A program made the position numbers and the translations under genes. Below the pieces are notes generated by a model. It was not told where the DNA came from, made no database searches, and was given only the letters and a program-made list of their open reading frames with translations. A stretch of DNA of 20,897 bases from CAYTNY01 sp964439215 (GTDB taxonomy: Bacteria > Oederibacteriota > PGYV01 > CAYTNY01): positions 1 to 20,897 of the forward strand of contig CAYTNY010000034.1 of NCBI GenBank assembly GCA_964439215.1, written 5' to 3'. Of the stretch, positions 7,215 to 15,180 are shown one piece after another; the first letter of the stretch is position 1, and every line of letters begins with the position of its first letter.

Positions 7215-8108
7215 ATGAGAATGAAACAGAAGGTGAAAAGAAAAGGAAATTTAAAAAGAAAATTTCTTTTTAATAATGTTGTCATAATCGGCATGGGATT
7301 TATGGGCGGGAGCCTGGGCAAAACACTTCTGGAGAAAAAAATAGCCCGGACCGTAACAGGTGCGGGAAGAGACATGAAAAAGCTAAAGGCTGCCCTGAAA
7401 ATGAAGGCGGCAACGGATGTGACAGACGATCTGGACAATGCCGGCATAAGCGGCGCCGATGCGGTAATCATAAGCGTTCCCGTGAAACAGATTCCTGTTA
7501 TGTTTAAAAGGATAAAGAAAAACCTTGGAAAAAATACGGTTGTGACGGATATGGGAAGCGTTAAAGGGTATATAGCGGAACATATAAGAAAATATGATAC
7601 GGAAAGATGCTTTGTGGGTTCGCATCCTATGGTCGGCTCCGAAAAAAGCGGAGTGCGTAATTCACAGGCGGGATTATTTGAGAACGGCGTGTGTGTTGTT
7701 ACTCCGGAAAAAAGATCATCTCCGGTGAAAGTGAAAAAGATTATTGATATGTGGAAAGCCGCGGGCATGATAACGGTTAAGATGCCGCTGAACGCGCACG
7801 ATTCCCGCGCCTCGGGCATCAGTCATCTGCCGCATTTTTTATCTTTTGTCCTTGTCCGGCAGGCGGCGGGAGTTATAAAAGACAGCAGGAAAATGATAGG
7901 GCCGGGTTTCAGGGATGCGACGCGGATAGCGGCTTCCGACGAGAATGTATGGTCCGAGATATTTGAAACAAATAAAAAGGAGCTCCTTAAGGATATTTAT
8001 TCTTTTGAAAAGGAATGCTTGAAACTGCGCGGCGCTGTTGAAAAAGATGATTTTAAAGCAGTAAAAGAATACATCAGAAAAGCGAGAATTCTCAGGGAGA
8101 AAATATAA
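7215..8108 (+). CDS. tyrA: Prephenate dehydrogenase
   Basis: TyrA converts prephenate to 4-hydroxyphenylpyruvate with NAD(P)+, and the HisC-family enzyme encoded upstream could then make tyrosine. From the ATG at 7215 it has 297 residues. A basic leader precedes the Rossmann motif VVIIGMGFMGGSLG (22-35). SHPMVGSE (136-143) with His137, and HDSRASGISHLPHF (195-208), are typical of the family. There is no C-terminal ACT domain, so feedback control may rest on AroF. The reading frame is open back to an ATG at 7143 inside aroF, but those codons lie over the aroF end and lack family resemblance. I prefer 7215 because of its ribosome binding site. aroA begins two bases after the stop. Confidence 0.95.
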   Translation: MRMKQKVKRKGNLKRKFLFNNVVIIGMGFMGGSLGKTLLEKKIARTVTGAGRDMKKLKAALKMKAATDVTDDLDNAGISGADAVIISVPVKQIPVMFKRIKKNLGKNTVVTDMGSVKGYIAEHIRKYDTERCFVGSHPMVGSEKSGVRNSQAGLFENGVCVVTPEKRSSPVKVKKIIDMWKAAGMITVKMPLNAHDSRASGISHLPHFLSFVLVRQAAGVIKDSRKMIGPGFRDATRIAASDENVWSEIFETNKKELLKDIYSFEKECLKLRGAVEKDDFKAVKEYIRKARILREKI

Positions 8109-8110
8109 AC

Positions 8111-9403
8111 ATGAAAAAAATATTTATAATACCTCTGGAAAAAACAACGAAGAGTATAGCGGTCCAGGGTGATAAATCAATATCACACAGAGCTGTAATT
8201 ATAGGCAGTTTGGCCCAGGGAGAGACAGTGATAAAAGGTTTTCTTGAAGCGGAGGACACGCTTAACACCATTCAGATATTCAGGCAGCTGGGTGTTAATA
8301 TAAAGAAAATAAAAGGCGCTTACGTGGTAAAAGGACGCGGTCTTCACGGCTTCAGAAAGCCCAGGAAAGAGCTTTATGTCGGAAATTCAGGGACGGGCAT
8401 AAGGCTTGTTCTCGGCGTTCTGGCGGCGCAGAGGTTTGACAGCGTCATAACAGGCGATGCATCCATAACCAAAAGGCCCATGAAAAGAGTAATAATACCT
8501 CTGTCAAAGATGGGGGCGAAATTTGAAAGCAACAACGGTTTTGCGCCGATTACCGTCAGGGGCGGAAATCTTTCCGGTATAAATTATACATCTCCTGTTG
8601 CCAGCGCGCAGGTCAAGTCAGCCATAATGCTTGCGGCGCTTCATGCGGGAGGGGGAAGCTGTATATCAGAGCCGTTTAAATCAAGGGACCATATGGAGCG
8701 CATGCTTGAACATTTCGGTGCGGACATAAAGGTTTCAGGAAACAAACTGAGAATAAATTCCGGCAATGAACTTAAAGGTAACAAAATATTTGTGCCGGGT
8801 GATATATCATCCGCGGCTTATTTTATTGCGGCGGGGCTTTTGTGCAGGCGGTCAAAGATAACGGTTAAAGATACGGGAATCAACCCTACCAGAATGGGTG
8901 TGGTGGATGTTTTAAGGCAGATGGGGGGAAAGATAACCATAAAAAACAAACGTATTAAGAATAATGAGCCTGTGGCTGATATTACGGCTTTGACATCAGA
9001 GCTGAAAGGAATCACCATACAGGGGAAAATGATACCCCGCCTGATAGATGAGATCCCTGTTATAGCGGTTGCGGCGGCATTTGCAAAAGGCAGAACAGTA
9101 ATAAAAAACGCCAAAGAACTGCGTTTTAAAGAAACGGACAGGATAGAAACAATAAAAACAAATCTGAACCGCATCGGCGTTAAATGCGAGGAAAAACCGG
9201 ACGGCATGATCATTTACGGGAATGCCGGGCGGTGTTTTAAATATGCGGATGTGGATTCTTTTGGGGATCACAGGATTGCGATGGCTTTTTCGGTTGCCGG
9301 GCTTGTCAGTGACAACGGGATCCTTATAAAAGACATAGAGTGTGTAAATACATCCTTTCCTGACTTCTTTTCCGCTTTAAGAAAGATCGGAGGGGTAAAG
9401 TGA
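8111..9403 (+). CDS. aroA: 3-phosphoshikimate 1-carboxyvinyltransferase (EPSP synthase)
   Basis: AroA joins shikimate 3-phosphate and PEP to EPSP, the penultimate step to chorismate. The 430-residue protein shows VQGDKSISHRA (18-28), GNSGTGIR (91-98), SAQVKSA (165-171), SRDHMERML (191-199), Asp313 in PRLIDEIP, KETDR (340-344) and FGDHRIAMAF (384-393). The SAQxK and RDHxE signatures resemble the Bacillus/CP4 branch (class II) more than the E. coli branch. The residue that is alanine in the tolerant CP4 enzyme is glycine here (Gly94). AGGGAG at 8094-8099 is the likely ribosome binding site. The stop overlaps the plsC start by four bases (GTGA). Confidence 0.97.
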   Translation: MKKIFIIPLEKTTKSIAVQGDKSISHRAVIIGSLAQGETVIKGFLEAEDTLNTIQIFRQLGVNIKKIKGAYVVKGRGLHGFRKPRKELYVGNSGTGIRLVLGVLAAQRFDSVITGDASITKRPMKRVIIPLSKMGAKFESNNGFAPITVRGGNLSGINYTSPVASAQVKSAIMLAALHAGGGSCISEPFKSRDHMERMLEHFGADIKVSGNKLRINSGNELKGNKIFVPGDISSAAYFIAAGLLCRRSKITVKDTGINPTRMGVVDVLRQMGGKITIKNKRIKNNEPVADITALTSELKGITIQGKMIPRLIDEIPVIAVAAAFAKGRTVIKNAKELRFKETDRIETIKTNLNRIGVKCEEKPDGMIIYGNAGRCFKYADVDSFGDHRIAMAFSVAGLVSDNGILIKDIECVNTSFPDFFSALRKIGGVK

Positions 9404-10089
9404 AAGAAAAAAAAGTATTTAAAGAGCCCAACAGAATACTGCTTAAAATCGTATACTTTCTGTTGAGCCGTTTTATAAAACTGCTGTTTATGATTTTTCT
9501 GAAAGTTGAAGTGAAAGGCAGGGAGAATTTTCCGGATAAGGGCGGCATAATAGTAATGCCGAACCATTCAAGCTACCTTGATCCTCCCCTTGTAGGGACC
9601 ATGAATACAAAAAGACTGTTCAGGTTTATGGCAAGGCATACGCTTTTCAGAAATTTTATATTCGGGGGCATTATAAAACTTACCGGCGCGTTTCCTGTGA
9701 AAAGAGGCAGAATTGACAGGGGAGCCTGGAGCAAATTTAACGAAGTTGTAAAGGAAGGCTATCCTGTTGTGTTTTTTCCCGAGGGAACGAGAACCCTTGA
9801 CGGGGAGCTTCAGCAGGGGAAACCCGGAACAGGTATGCTGGTATACGCGTCCGGCGCGCCGGTGCTGCCGGTTTATATACACGGGGCATATGATGTATGG
9901 CCCAAAGGCGGCAGGCTGAAACTGTTTAAAAGAGTAACGGTCATATACGGAAAGCCCATGACTTTTGAAAAATATCTTGAAATGCCCGAAGGAAGGGAAG
10001 TTTATGAGCAGATAACGTCGGATATAATGAACGAGATAAAGAGACTGAAAGATGAACATCTTAAGGATATGGAAGAAAAAAAGAAATGA
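9400..10089 (+). CDS. plsC: 1-acyl-sn-glycerol-3-phosphate acyltransferase (PlsC family)
   Basis: PlsC acylates lysophosphatidic acid to phosphatidic acid at the inner face of the membrane. The 229-residue protein has an N-terminal hydrophobic segment (about 13-34). It also has the acyltransferase HX4D motif NHSSYLD (His56, Asp61), the substrate-binding FFPEGTRT (125-132), and APVLPVYIHG (153-162). The C-terminus is charged and helical (NEIKRLKDEHLKDMEEKKK). It starts with GTG at 9400 in a GTGA overlap with aroA, behind GGAGGGG. Its position between aroA and ispH matches clostridial clusters, but the cytidylate kinase gene usually found there is absent. Confidence 0.93.
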   Translation: MKEKKVFKEPNRILLKIVYFLLSRFIKLLFMIFLKVEVKGRENFPDKGGIIVMPNHSSYLDPPLVGTMNTKRLFRFMARHTLFRNFIFGGIIKLTGAFPVKRGRIDRGAWSKFNEVVKEGYPVVFFPEGTRTLDGELQQGKPGTGMLVYASGAPVLPVYIHGAYDVWPKGGRLKLFKRVTVIYGKPMTFEKYLEMPEGREVYEQITSDIMNEIKRLKDEHLKDMEEKKK

Positions 10090-10952
10090 AAATCTATGTT
10101 GCGGAAGGTTCGGGCTTTTGTTTCGGCGTGAAAAGAGCAATGAATATGGCTTTTGAATATGCGGAAAAGAACAAAGGGAATGATATTTATTCGCTGCATG
10201 AAATCATTCATAATCCGGTTGAAGTGAAAAGGCTCGAGAAAGCGGGTGCTGTGCATATTGAGTCAACCGGTTCCGTTAAAAAAGGTTCAAAGGCGATTAT
10301 AAGCACGCACGGCATAAAGCCCGGAGAAGAAAAAATACTGAAAAGAAAGTGTTCGGATATACTGGACACCACCTGTCCTTATGTGAAGAAAACACATAAG
10401 ATAGCATCCGGACTGGCCGCGGAAGATTATTATATTGTTATTATAGGCGATAAAAAACACCCGGAAGTAAAAGGAATAAAGGGTTATGCGGGCGGAAACA
10501 GTATTGTTATAAGCAGCAGCAAGGAAGCGGCAGCGCTGGATTTAAGTTCAAAAACAGGAATAATAGCACAGACAACACTGAATGTTCTGAAATTCAGAGA
10601 GATTGTTGAGAGCGTAATGAAAAGGACGCTGAACAGGAGATATGCGGAGGTAAGGATATACAATACCATATGCGGCGCGACCCGGAAACGGCAGGAGGCA
10701 ACAGTCAAGATAGCCGGAAAATCTGATATTCTTATAGTTGTCGGCGGAAAGAACAGTGCAAATACAAAGAGGCTTTATGAACTTGGAAAGGAAATAATGG
10801 ACGATGTTTATCATATAGAAAATGCGGGAGAAATGAAAAGGACATGGTTTAAAGGAAAAAAAACAGCGGGTATAACTGCGGGCGCCTCAACTCCGCAGGA
10901 AAGTATAAACACGGTAATTGAAAAAATAAACAGGATCGGAGCAGATAAATGA
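10086..10952 (+). CDS. ispH: 4-hydroxy-3-methylbut-2-enyl diphosphate reductase (IspH/LytB)
   Basis: IspH is the last enzyme of the MEP pathway. It reduces HMBPP to IPP and DMAPP with an oxygen-sensitive iron-sulfur cluster. The 288-residue protein has the three cluster ligands Cys12 (GFCFGVKRA), Cys97 (DTTCPYV) and Cys196 (NTICGAT). It also has His42 (IIHNP), His75 (STHG), His125 and the catalytic Glu127 (KKHPEVKG), and the C-terminal AGASTP. It overlaps plsC and the S1 gene by ATGA at both ends. In many clostridia IspH and an S1 protein are one fused polypeptide; here they are separate, coupled genes. ispD and ispF lie further along in this window. Confidence 0.98.
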   Translation: MKIYVAEGSGFCFGVKRAMNMAFEYAEKNKGNDIYSLHEIIHNPVEVKRLEKAGAVHIESTGSVKKGSKAIISTHGIKPGEEKILKRKCSDILDTTCPYVKKTHKIASGLAAEDYYIVIIGDKKHPEVKGIKGYAGGNSIVISSSKEAAALDLSSKTGIIAQTTLNVLKFREIVESVMKRTLNRRYAEVRIYNTICGATRKRQEATVKIAGKSDILIVVGGKNSANTKRLYELGKEIMDDVYHIENAGEMKRTWFKGKKTAGITAGASTPQESINTVIEKINRIGADK

Positions 10953-12571
10953 AAAACAGTGATTTTGATTTCAGCAATATAAGAGAAGGCAGCATAGTGA
11001 AAGGAACCGTTATAAGGAAAACAGAAGGGGATATATATGTTGATATAGAATACAAAGCGGAAGGGATCATACCGAGCGAAGAAACCCGGAGATATAAAAG
11101 TTATGATGAGATAAATGACGGTGATGTTATTGATGTTCTTATTAAAAGAGTGGAAGGCAAAGACGGTATGGTTGTCCTGTCAAAAATAATAGCGGATAAA
11201 AAAAGAATATTTTCAGCGGTAAAAAAAGCGTATAAGGACGGAGGGGCCGTAAGCGGAAAAATAGTAAAAAAAGTAAAGGGCGGATTTATAGTGGATTTTG
11301 GGGCGAATGTGACATCGTTTCTTCCCATGTCGCACGCGAAACTCCTGGAGGGGGAGCCTGAAGGCATGGAAATCCCTCTGAAAGTTATACAGCTTGACGA
11401 GGAAAAAAGAAATGTTGTTGTGTCGCATAAGGAATATGTCAGTCAAAAAGAAAAAATTGAAAAAGAAAAAAGACTCAGGGTTTTTCCCTTGAATGAAAAA
11501 ACCGAGGCTGAAATTAAAAGCGTATCAGAAGCGGGGATTAATATTGTAAAAGACGGATGCGAAGGATTCATACCGAAAAATGAAATTGCCTGGAAACTTT
11601 CCGGGGATATCCCGGAGGAGTTTTCCGCGGGGAAGAAAATACAGGTTCTGCCTGTTGAACTGCCGGGTAAAGGCGCAATACTCAGCATGAAACGGATTAT
11701 GCCCAATCCTTATAAATCTTTCTTTCAGGAGCACAAACAGGGTGATGTGATAAAAGTAAAGATCAGAGATTATAAAGATGACGGGGCTTGTGTCTGCGTG
11801 AATGACGAGATAGACGGGTTTATTCATATTTCGGAAATTTCCTATCTGAGAAGAATAAAGAATATTCCGCAGATATTAAAAAAAGATGAGGAAATAGAGG
11901 CCAGGATAATAAAAGCTGATGATGAGGAAAATATGGTCTATTTAAGCATAAAAAGACTTGAAGAGGATCCGTGGCCGGATCTGGAGCAAAGGTATCCCGT
12001 AGGGGCCAGAGCGGTCGGTGTGATCGGGGAAATAAAAGAAGGAGAAGGAGTTTCTGTTGAACTGGAGGAGAATCTGGACGCTTTTGTTAAGGCCGGGGAC
12101 ATATCCTGGTTCGGTTTTAACTCTATTTCCGAAGCGGTCCGCCCCGGCGATAAAAAAGAATTTAAAATACTGGGAATCGATAAAGACAGGAACCGCATAA
12201 TGCTGGGGCTCAAACAGCTGACAGCGTCGCCCTGGTCGGGTTTTGCCGCGAAATATAAAGAAGGAAGCGCCATGGACGTGAAGGTTGTTGATATCTGCGA
12301 TGCCTGTGTTATATGCGAGGTTGTTCCCGGGGTTGCGGGCCGGATACCGATAAAAAATAAAAACAGAATAAAAACAAAGTCCGGTGATATTATAAACGCA
12401 AGAATAACAAAAATAGACAGGGAAGCCGGGAAGGTTTATCTTGCTTCAAAGGATATAGAAATAACAGAAGAGAAAAAACAGCTTGATGAATACATGAAAA
12501 AGCATGAACATACATTTAAAATGAATGATCTTATTAATTTCGGCGGCGAAGACAACGAGGAAAAGAAATGA
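10949..12571 (+). CDS. rpsA: Six-repeat S1 RNA-binding protein (ribosomal protein S1 type)
   Basis: The 540-residue protein consists of consecutive S1 (OB-fold) repeats, which bind single-stranded RNA. I count six, at about 12-80, 97-161, 180-248, 262-335, 347-422 and 435-502. They typically begin near G(S/D)xxxG/V and end in IxLSxK-like strands (VVLSKI, VVVSHK, AILSMKR, VYLSIKR, IMLGLKQ, VYLASKD). Repeats 3 and 6 are the most divergent. A charged tail ends in DNEEKK. Six repeats match the number in E. coli S1, whereas Bacillus YpfD has four, so a ribosomal mRNA-binding role is plausible but not shown. It overlaps ispH and rex by ATGA. Confidence 0.87.
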   Translation: MKNSDFDFSNIREGSIVKGTVIRKTEGDIYVDIEYKAEGIIPSEETRRYKSYDEINDGDVIDVLIKRVEGKDGMVVLSKIIADKKRIFSAVKKAYKDGGAVSGKIVKKVKGGFIVDFGANVTSFLPMSHAKLLEGEPEGMEIPLKVIQLDEEKRNVVVSHKEYVSQKEKIEKEKRLRVFPLNEKTEAEIKSVSEAGINIVKDGCEGFIPKNEIAWKLSGDIPEEFSAGKKIQVLPVELPGKGAILSMKRIMPNPYKSFFQEHKQGDVIKVKIRDYKDDGACVCVNDEIDGFIHISEISYLRRIKNIPQILKKDEEIEARIIKADDEENMVYLSIKRLEEDPWPDLEQRYPVGARAVGVIGEIKEGEGVSVELEENLDAFVKAGDISWFGFNSISEAVRPGDKKEFKILGIDKDRNRIMLGLKQLTASPWSGFAAKYKEGSAMDVKVVDICDACVICEVVPGVAGRIPIKNKNRIKTKSGDIINARITKIDREAGKVYLASKDIEITEEKKQLDEYMKKHEHTFKMNDLINFGGEDNEEKK

Positions 12572-13251
12572 TGGAAAAGAAAATACCGCTCCCCACGGTG
12601 AACAGGCTGTCTCTTTACCTGAAGTGCTTTTCGGAGCTTTCGGCGTCTGATGTTGAGTATGTTTCTTCGGAAAAAGTGGCGGGCAGAATAGGCTTAAATC
12701 CCGCGCAGGTCAGGAAAGATCTTGCTTATTTCGGAAAGTTCGGAAGAAGAGGGTTCGGGTATCACGTGGATCAGCTCAAAGAAAACATATCGAAAATACT
12801 CGGCACCAATAAAAGCTCCAAGGCCGCGGTTGTCGGTGTGGGCAATCTGGGGCGCGCGCTGCTGATGTACGGAGGTTTTGAAGCCAGAGGATTTAAAGTG
12901 GCCGCGGGTTTTGATGTTGATCCGGATAAGATCGGATGGGAGCTTGACGGAATAACAATATATCCTGTTGATGAAATGGAAAATATAATAAAAAGGGATA
13001 AAATAGATATTGTTATTCTGACAATACCGGTTCAGGCGGTTGAGGATGTTATGGCCCGGCTGAGGAAAACCGGAATAAAAGGAGTTCTTAATTTCGCGGG
13101 AAAACATATAAAAAGCGAAAACGGTATAATAGTAAGAAACGCTGACCTGGCTCTTGAACTTGAGCAGCTGATGTTCTTTCTCACGAATAAATATGAAAAA
13201 AGAATAAAACGCAAAGACGGAAAAAACGGCAGGCAGGAGGAAAAGGTATGA
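12568..13251 (+). CDS. rex: Redox-sensing transcriptional repressor Rex
   Basis: Rex senses the NADH/NAD+ ratio. With NAD+ it binds palindromic operators and represses, and NADH releases it. The 227-residue protein has a winged-helix domain (about 5-80, with IPLPTVNRLSLYLKCF and the recognition helix NPAQVRKDLAYFGKFGRRGFGY at 44-65). A Rossmann domain follows (VVGVGNLGRALL, 88-99; Asp116 in GFDVDP; LNFAGKH, 174-180). The C-terminal helix VRNADLALELEQLMFFL (189-205) is the one exchanged between subunits in Rex dimers. It overlaps the S1 gene by ATGA; a second ATG at 12571 is an equally possible start. Palindromes with Rex half-sites lie ahead of hisC at 4916-4977, which suggests that it controls its own operon. 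Confidence 0.97.
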   Translation: MMEKKIPLPTVNRLSLYLKCFSELSASDVEYVSSEKVAGRIGLNPAQVRKDLAYFGKFGRRGFGYHVDQLKENISKILGTNKSSKAAVVGVGNLGRALLMYGGFEARGFKVAAGFDVDPDKIGWELDGITIYPVDEMENIIKRDKIDIVILTIPVQAVEDVMARLRKTGIKGVLNFAGKHIKSENGIIVRNADLALELEQLMFFLTNKYEKRIKRKDGKNGRQEEKV

Positions 13252-15158
13252 AAATAAAATATAACGGCGCGGAATTTGAGGAGGAAAAAGGCATAAAAGC
13301 TTTTGAATTCATAAAAAAACAGGATCCGGATAAAAAAAATGTAATAGCGGTTTCCGTTAACGGGAAAATGAAGGAGCCCGGAGCGGTTATTGAGGATGAT
13401 GCGGAGTTGAAAGCGTATACATTTGAGGACGCCGAGGGCAGAGATGTTTTCTGGCACAGTACTTCGCATATCATGGCCGCGGCGGTTAAAAGAATTTATC
13501 CCGAAGTAAAAGTGGCGATAGGCCCCGCTATAGAGGAGGGCTTTTATTATGATTTTGACAAGGAAAGTGCATTTTCCGACAATGATCTTGAGAAAATAGA
13601 AAAAGAAATGCTCAAAATCATAAAAGAAAACCATAAGTTTGAACGTATGGAAATGTCAAAAGGCGAAGCGGTTGAGTTTTTTAAAGACGCGGGCGAAACA
13701 TACAAAGTTGAGATACTTAATGATATTGCGGAACCGCAGGTAAGTCTTTATAAAACGGAGAACTTTGTGGATCTGTGCCGCGGGCCCCATATAGGGCTTG
13801 CTAAGAAAATAAAAGCGGTCAAACTTACAAAAGTTGCGGGTGCTTACTGGCGGGGCGATGAAAAAAACAAAATGCTGCAGCGTATATACGGAATATCTTT
13901 TCCTGAAAAAGGAATGCTTGAAGAATACCTGAAAAGACAGGAAGAAGCGAAAGAACGCGACCACAGAAAAATCGGCAGAGAAATGGACCTGTTTTCAACC
14001 CATGAAGAGACCGGGCCGGGGCTGATATACTGGCACCCCAAAGGCGGGATGATAAGAAAGGAAATGGAGGATTTCTGGAGAAACGAACATTTAAATAATG
14101 GATATGATATTCTTTACACCCCTCATGTAGCCAAAATAGATCTGTGGGAAACATCGGGGCACACCGGATTTTACCGGGAAAATATGTTTAATACCATGGA
14201 AATGGATAATTCCGATTATCAGCTTAAACCCATGAACTGTCCGTTCCATATACTTATATATAAAAACACCATGAAAAGTTATAAAGAGCTTCCTTTGCGC
14301 TGGTGCGAGCTCGGCACTGTCTACAGATATGAAAAATCCGGAGTTCTCCACGGGCTTATGCGCGTAAGAGGGTTTACGCAGGATGATGCTCATATTTTCT
14401 GTATGGACAGCCAGCTGGAGCGCGAGGTCCTGTCGGCCATAGATTTCGTTATGTTTATATTGAAAACATTCGGATTTGAAAAATTTGAAGTATATCTTTC
14501 CACCAGGCCGGATAAGTATGTGGGGGAGCCCGCAATGTGGGAAAGGGCGGAAGGCGCACTGAAGAACGCGCTTGAAAATTCGGGGCTTGAGTATCAAATT
14601 GATCCCGGCGAAGGTGTTTTTTACGGGCCGAAGATTGATATTAAAATAAAAGATGCTTTGAACAGGACCTGGCAGTGTTCAACGATACAGGTTGATTTTA
14701 ATCTTCCGGAGAGGTTTGATGTAAATTATATAGGTTCTGACGGAAAGGAACACAGAGCGGTTATGATACACAGGGCCCTTATGGGGTCATTGGAAAGATT
14801 TTTCGGGGTCCTGATTGAGCATTACAAAGGCGCGTTTCCCGTATGGCTGGCGCCGTATCAGGCCGCAGTATTAACCATCACGGAGCGTTCGGATGAATAT
14901 GCCCGGAAGATTGTTGAAATGCTTAAAAAGAACGGCATAAGGACAGTGCTGGATGACGAGAGCGAAAAAATAGGGGCGAAAATAAGAAAAGCTGCTTTAC
15001 AGAAGGTGCCCTATATGATTATAATCGGAGATAAGGAAGTTGAAACAAATACGATATCTGTCAGAAAACGCGGAGGAGAAGAACAAAAAGGCGCAGTTCC
15101 GGAAGAATTTACAGAAATAATAAAAGAAAAAATAAAAACAAAGGATCTTGGCATCTGA
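13248..15158 (+). CDS. thrS: Threonyl-tRNA synthetase
   Basis: ThrS charges tRNA-Thr with threonine. The 636-residue protein has the full bacterial layout. It begins with a TGS domain (1-60) and the editing domain, with HSTSH (70-74) and CRGPH (177-181) giving the four site residues His70, His74, Cys177 and His181. The class II catalytic core (about 245-530) and the anticodon-binding domain (about 535-630) follow. Zinc ligands are Cys331 (MNCPFH), His382 (DDAHIF) and His508 (MIHRALMGS). Motif 2 is RYEKSGVLHGLMRVRGFTQDD (360-380). It overlaps rex by ATGA behind AGGAGG. No T-box leader is possible at this position, so it is probably expressed with the operon. Confidence 0.98.
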   Translation: MKIKYNGAEFEEEKGIKAFEFIKKQDPDKKNVIAVSVNGKMKEPGAVIEDDAELKAYTFEDAEGRDVFWHSTSHIMAAAVKRIYPEVKVAIGPAIEEGFYYDFDKESAFSDNDLEKIEKEMLKIIKENHKFERMEMSKGEAVEFFKDAGETYKVEILNDIAEPQVSLYKTENFVDLCRGPHIGLAKKIKAVKLTKVAGAYWRGDEKNKMLQRIYGISFPEKGMLEEYLKRQEEAKERDHRKIGREMDLFSTHEETGPGLIYWHPKGGMIRKEMEDFWRNEHLNNGYDILYTPHVAKIDLWETSGHTGFYRENMFNTMEMDNSDYQLKPMNCPFHILIYKNTMKSYKELPLRWCELGTVYRYEKSGVLHGLMRVRGFTQDDAHIFCMDSQLEREVLSAIDFVMFILKTFGFEKFEVYLSTRPDKYVGEPAMWERAEGALKNALENSGLEYQIDPGEGVFYGPKIDIKIKDALNRTWQCSTIQVDFNLPERFDVNYIGSDGKEHRAVMIHRALMGSLERFFGVLIEHYKGAFPVWLAPYQAAVLTITERSDEYARKIVEMLKKNGIRTVLDDESEKIGAKIRKAALQKVPYMIIIGDKEVETNTISVRKRGGEEQKGAVPEEFTEIIKEKIKTKDLGI

Positions 15159-15165
15159 TGCCGGC

Positions 15166-15171
15166 GGAGAG
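15166..15171 (+). promoter_or_regulatory. ribosome binding site that fixes the radA start
   Basis: GGAGAG ends 9 nt ahead of the GTG at 15181. The alternative in-frame TTG at 15148 overlaps thrS and lacks such a site. Confidence 0.6.
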
Positions 15172-15180
15172 ATATTTTTT

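Noticed and set aside
7052..7819. Long minus-strand ORF of 255 codons
   Set aside because: It lies fully opposite aroF and tyrA, whose motifs are clear, and has no ribosome binding site or recognisable domain. The same applies to the other long antisense ORFs, such as 1947-2528 and 2934-3488.
15148..15180. radA start at TTG 15148
   Set aside because: It overlaps thrS, has a rare start codon and no suitable site. GTG at 15181 places the zinc finger at the usual distance from the N-terminus.
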